The translations under genes were made by a program, and so were the position numbers. Source: Acanthochlamys bracteata (lineage: Eukaryota; Streptophyta; Magnoliopsida; Pandanales; Velloziaceae). Taken from it: a stretch of 64,000 nt of DNA. The DNA is taken from contig CM034131.1 in the NCBI GenBank assembly GCA_019914995.1, positions 2,418,001 through 2,482,000 of the forward strand. Reading direction: 5' to 3'. This document shows positions 59,395-64,000 of the stretch, piece by piece; the stretch's first letter is position 1; each line of letters begins with the position of its first letter. The notes beneath the pieces are model-generated. The model was not told the origin of the DNA, did no database searches, and saw nothing but the letters and a program-made list of their open reading frames with translations.

Positions 59395-61869
59395 CGAATC
59401 TCCTGCTTCGATCTTCTGCTAGCACTACTACTGCTGCTGCTTTCAACACTCGATACTGATCAGCTTTGAGTTCTTCTTCATTCACATGTGCTAGCTGTTA
59501 CAGCTATATATACGTAAGAGAAGAGGCGGTAAAGAAGAAAACACACGTAGGAGTTCCTGCTGACGCTCTGATCTCGTGAGTTGATTGAGTTCTTCCTCGA
59601 TCCGACCCTAAATAATATGCATGTAATAGAAGAGTATATGTTTCCTCTCTCAACATCGATCTATAGGGTTAATTAGTTCTGTATTCACAAAGTTTAAGTG
59701 GCCCCATTGATGACTTTATTTAAAGCATGCATGATCGAAGGATAGTTTTCCATGAAGTATATTAACTCATGTTTGTAATGTCTGCTGCATTCATCTATTC
59801 ACGAGGGACGTTATACTCTGGTTCGTATAAATTATATGGATTCTAAGATGAAAACGCTGAGGATGGAAGTCACTGATCGATCCAATCCAACGGCTCGGAT
59901 TAATTTACATGTGTTCCTGAAACAAAACAAAAGGATCTTTTTTTTTGCCCGTTTTATCTTCTTATTAATTATTAGTATATCGTGAAGACGTTTATATAAA
60001 ATAGTAACAGAAATATGTCAAAAAAAATTACCATTTACTCGATAAGTGTTTCAAAAGCAATGATATTGAAAATGCAACAGTACGATTTTTCTTCTTGAAA
60101 ATTATTAGTTTTTCACTAAATTAACCTCAGACTTCATATTGAAAATGTCTATACTATGCGATTTCACCTACGGACTGTTTGAAAAAGAGATTAAAACCGT
60201 ACGATGAAGCTGAAAAGTATTAGTAAAGATAAAAGCGAGTGAAAATTAATCATTTAATTTTACCATATATATTTAATATATTAGTAAGAATAAATTTAAT
60301 TCTATTTGGATATAAAAAATAAGCGAATAATAAAAGTAAACTTATGATAAAAAAAACTAAACATTCTTTGAATTATATTCTAACTTTAAATCAACTTAAT
60401 TGATATACTATGAATGAAAAAGAACTCATAACTTGAATGCAATAAGAAGCCAACCATGCAGCCCCAAAAATCATCATAAAAGCATCTCCCATGACTTACC
60501 TGAATAGTAGCATATACATGCATTAGTAGCTAAAATTTTTATGCAGCCAACAATTTTTACTAGAATAAGCAAAAAATTCACATGAGTTTTACATTCTAGC
60601 TAGAAAATAGACAAAAAATGCAACTGAAAGATGTTTTCAATAGCAGACCCAACCACTTCATTTCAGCGACAAATTAATATGAGAAAACTGCTACTGTATA
60701 TCATCTCAACAACTAAAATCTAACCTTTATCAAACACTTACGGCGATATTTCGATAGTCCGAAACTCTAATTTTTTTCGTCAAAATTAAAATTTTAAAAA
60801 ATTTATATATTTAATTTGCATAAAAAATTAAAATTTTAAATTTCACTCACAAAATTTTTACTTTTATTTTTTATTTATATATCTTCTAATATAATTCTAT
60901 TTTTTAATTTTTTATTTATTTTTAAAATTAATTAAAATACAATAATTAAACTTTACTTTTAATTTATTTTACAAAAAATTTATTTTTTATTTTAATTATG
61001 CAAAATTTAATTATAAATATTTAAAATATGCACATAATACAAAGTTCACACAACGACCGCATATCAAACTCAACACCAAATAACATCTAATAAAAAAGAA
61101 CCCAAATATCACCAAAAAAAACTCAAATAACTTGCGTTCATCGTTGTCTTCCGCAGTCCTCCATTTAAATTCTTTCCTTTCGATTTCCTTTCTTTTCGAA
61201 ACCTCACCTTTACGAATTTCAATTGTATACAGATAGATATTGACCATGTAGAAGAAATATAGAGACAATCTTTTATCTTTCTCTAATAAAAAAATAAATA
61301 AAATTGCCGGCACGGGACTGGAGAATAAGAACAGAGACGGCGATCGCTCTAAATCAACACCAGCTCAATGGAGCGAGGAGAGGGATAGGAAATCGGTGAC
61401 GAAGATCGCTTGAGACAACGGGTGCTGGAAAAAGCGCGTCGCGGGAAGGGATTGCGAGAGAGAAGTAGATCCGGGAGAGAATGAAACAAACAAAATAATA
61501 ATAATAAAGAAAAGATAAGTTAGGAGAGCAAAATGAGTAGAAAAAGTTAGCAATTAACTTTCATCTTGCGTACCCGAACTCTAAGCCAATGTTATTTTAC
61601 TAACAATGCCGAACTCTAAGCCAAGAAAACCTCGGCCTTTTTCATTTTTAAAGCATTTTTGAGTGGATTCAGTATTCTTTTACGAGCCTTCAAAATGGTA
61701 TTGAAGTGAATTTATCCATTCTTGTTCTGTACATACGATACTACATAATGTGCTCTTAAGGCATTATGCTACAACATCGGAAGAATAAGAGAAAAAATTT
61801 CTGATCTTTCTTAACACTTTAATTCACTTGGTACAAGTTATATTAGCTATTCTCCAATTCTTCTACCAT
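59395..61869. other. Intergenic region between the GH5 gene and MUTE
   Basis: The left part should be the MUTE upstream region (minus strand), with CT/GA-rich text near 59450-59600. An A/T-only block lies at 60780-61015. A GC-richer block follows at 61310-61480, resembling a plant 5' UTR on the minus strand but with no recognised coding sequence. The open frames at 61011-61313 and 61365-61553 are not convincing. Confidence 0.5.
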
Positions 61870-63261
61870 TTAGGTAGCGATGAACTTGTTTTCTTCACGC
61901 CTACTCAGTTCTTGAAGCAACTCTCCATGAGGCGAATCCTGGCTGTTAACAAACTTGAACCACTGGCTCTCTGGATTACAACTTCCATCACCACTCAAAC
62001 ACTTGCACAAGTTTGTAATCAAAATTCCATCCGCACCGACATCCCAGCAAACGGTAGTCTTGTCATTGTAATTGCTAGCAATCTGCATTTTGGATTCAGA
62101 TAGAAGCTCCCATTCTGAACTCCAACCTTTGCAACCGATTCCAACCACTATTCTTTTGCCTATTTCTTCAACTTTCAGACAAATTTCTGTTGTCCCAGGA
62201 ATAAAAATCCGGTTTTCTTCGGTGTAAATCCACCATTGAGCTTCGCTGCATGGTCCTAAAGTGAGTGATTGGAGGACGCAAAGCCCAGTTAAGGGATGAA
62301 AAATTATTTGCTGCTGAACTCCTTGTTGACCTGTAATGTTTATGTAATAAGTTATCTTCGTTGTAAATGTCCGGCGCTTAACTTGATAGCTTAAGAAAAG
62401 TGTCTAACCTGTTAAAGGAGATTGAAGAGCGGAAATTCTCTGAATGAAACTGAAATTCCTAGGTTTGGACCAATCCTTGCTTAGTAGGCCATAAGTTTCA
62501 TCGTAATCCACTTGACCTTCCCTGACATAGTAGTTACCCTGAAGTGCCCAGTATGCCCAATCGAAATCTAATTCAGCGGCGACACTCAAGAAACAGGTCA
62601 GGAAGCGATTATCAACCACACTGTCACCTGCTTGATCAACTCCAAATTCTGAAAGGAACAATGGCCACCCTTGTTCAAGTAGAAACCCGCCTTTCTTAGT
62701 GAAGTTTCCAACAGCAGCGTTGCAGACCTTGTTGAGATTTCCATTTGCCCAGTCCTGACCGTCAGAGAATCCATACCAATGCATCTCAAAGACTAACTTG
62801 TTGCTGAACGATAATTGAACTTGTTTCTCATACAGGAACCTAAGATCTTTATCGTAGTCTAAACCAGATAGTATAACTAAGACATCTGGGTTTGCTTCAT
62901 GTACTGCCTCTGCACCTCTCTGCATGTACCTAGCAGTGTTCAAGATTTTCAGTCAGCAAAATTTTGGTGTGAAGAATTCCGTTTGCAAAATCGTTTGGTA
63001 GTTAATTTCTTACCTGTACCAAGCAGTGACATTTTGTCTTGGTCCACGGAGCTCATTCCTTAGGCTCATTCCAACTACATAAGGGTAGCCACTAAACAAC
63101 AATGCCATTTTGGTGAGCCCTTTGATCCATTCTTCAGGATCAAAGTGAATGTCTCCAAAAAATCCGTTGCCATCATACCTGCTGCAACACCAACCAGGTA
63201 TGCTTATTTGGTTGTCCAAAATCACCATGATATTGTTCTTGGACAGGCTTCTCACAACAGC
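61870..63261 (-). CDS. GH5 cellulase-like glycoside hydrolase with C-terminal ricin-type lectin domain, 3' part
   Basis: Predicted secreted glycoside hydrolase family 5 enzyme acting on beta-linked wall polysaccharide; its exact substrate is not known. Three exons are inside the window: 63261-63014, 62929-62409 and 62330-61870. They encode about 409 residues of the C-terminal part, and the upstream exons lie beyond 64000. Motifs: IMVILDNQ..PGWCCSRYDGNGFFGD, VVGMSLRNELRGP with the acid/base Glu, LVILSGLDYD, LVFEMHWYGFSDG, WPLFLSEFG with the nucleophile Glu, DWAYWALQGNYYVREG and FIQRISALQSPL. A beta-trefoil-like tail follows, with FHPLTGLCVL, LGPCSEAQWWIY, IASNYNDKTTVCWD and CKCLSGDGSCNPESQWFKF. 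Residues match the At1g13130-like group from memory. It ends in TAA at 61870. Confidence 0.93.
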
Positions 63262-64000
63262 CTTTTACAAGCAAGCAACAAATAGCTTTTAGGACTAGCG
63301 ATTGGACAATCTGATACTAGTAGCAGTAAGTTGTAACTAAAATTTGAAGATAGATAATGCTCAAGATATGATCTAGAGTGCCGCAAATGGAACAGAGTTT
63401 GAGACATGAGAAAGCAATTTTCTTGAACTTCACCTAGATCAATGGAGAACTATATGCATAATGGAACATCATGAAATCATAAAAGTCAATCTTCAAAAGC
63501 AGGCCAAGGTTCATGAAAATTAATAGGCAAAACCTTAAGATTCGTGTTTTTTTTTCACTACATTAAAAATGTTCCTTTAGGTTGCAGTATTTTGGAAGAT
63601 TTTATTTATGGTTCAATAATAAATAGTGATTGATCATTTGCTTGTGTGGTAAGGGCCTCACATTAGCATCAGAAGTGGGATAGTTTCAAATTTTGGTAGT
63701 ACCAGATATTTCTAAGAAAATTTGATTGAGCACCTAATTGCTTTGCGAAATGTGATCAATTAGTTTGACTTAATTAGCATGTCTTTTTTTCACACTTTAC
63801 AGCTATCTATATAGTATTCTGGGCAACCCAAAAAATCCTGCACATAATGATAATAACCAATACATTTGAGAGCATAAATGATGTGGTATATCATGATTAA
63901 TTTCAAATTCAAGCAAATCGTCATGATCATACGATGGTAAATCGACTATAGTAGTACATCACGGTGGTTACAGTTACTGCAAGTAGTATCTTTTATGTAT
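63262..64000 (-). other. Intron of the GH5 gene running off the window
   Basis: The acceptor TTGTAAAAG|GCT sits at 63262. The remaining 0.74 kb shows no exon of the expected upstream GH5 sequence (the motif-rich N-terminal half), so the next exon lies outside the window. Confidence 0.65.

Noticed and set aside
1..64000. CRISPR arrays, bacterial operons, phage or plasmid features
   Set aside because: Genes are intron-containing plant genes; no regularly spaced repeats or prokaryotic gene organisation were seen.

Overview
This is a nuclear window from a flowering plant, most likely a core eudicot. The genes are intron-rich with GT-AG introns, intergenic DNA is very AT-rich, and decayed LTR retrotransposons and miniature transposons are scattered throughout. 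The proteins are plant-type: plant eIF4B, NAR2/NRT3.1, a SufE-NadA quinolinate synthase, MUTE and GH27/GH5 wall enzymes. I cannot name the species. There are no operons, CRISPR arrays, ribosomal RNA genes or convincing tRNA genes.

Layout, left to right. (1) 412-6919 (+): translation initiation factor eIF4B, 3 exons, with an apparent one-base frameshift at the start of exon 2. (2) 8537-9285 (-): nitrate transporter partner NRT3.1/NAR2. (3) 11867-12829 (-): Mn-dependent ADP-ribose/CDP-alcohol diphosphatase-like metallophosphatase, with an inferred intron in its 5' UTR. (4) 15875-23794 (+): SURF2-like protein, 5 exons; its 4.9 kb third intron holds a decayed Ty3/gypsy pol gene. (5) 26245-29196 (-): tail-anchored cytochrome b5, 3 exons. 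(6) 31800-40515 (-): plastid quinolinate synthase, 8 exons, with a SufE domain joined to NadA. (7) 42767-55247 (-): GH27 beta-L-arabinopyranosidase/alpha-galactosidase (APSE type), 14 exons; its 6.5 kb intron contains a whole decayed Ty3/gypsy element with short LTRs, one of them broken by a MITE. (8) 58511-59394 (-): the stomatal bHLH factor MUTE, 3 exons. (9) 61870-63261 (-): the 3' part of a GH5 cellulase-like gene with a C-terminal ricin-type lectin domain; its 5' part lies beyond the window.

The genes do not form one pathway. They are independent housekeeping and developmental genes: translation, nitrate uptake, nucleotide-sugar turnover, NAD synthesis, lipid electron transfer, wall/arabinogalactan turnover and stomatal development. 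By my memory of Arabidopsis loci, two pairs here (eIF4B with APSE, and NRT3.1 with QS) also sit close together there, so the window may preserve an ancestral block. Exon joins were worked out by hand from splice signals, reading phase and remembered family sequence, and phases close for every gene except eIF4B with its usual acceptor.

I found no previously undescribed biological system. The points most worth a second look are the eIF4B frame break with a rescuing acceptor 7 nt downstream, competing splice sites near the end of SURF2, a phase-neutral candidate cassette exon in quinolinate synthase, the nested element in the APSE intron, and at least two AT-rich MITE families.
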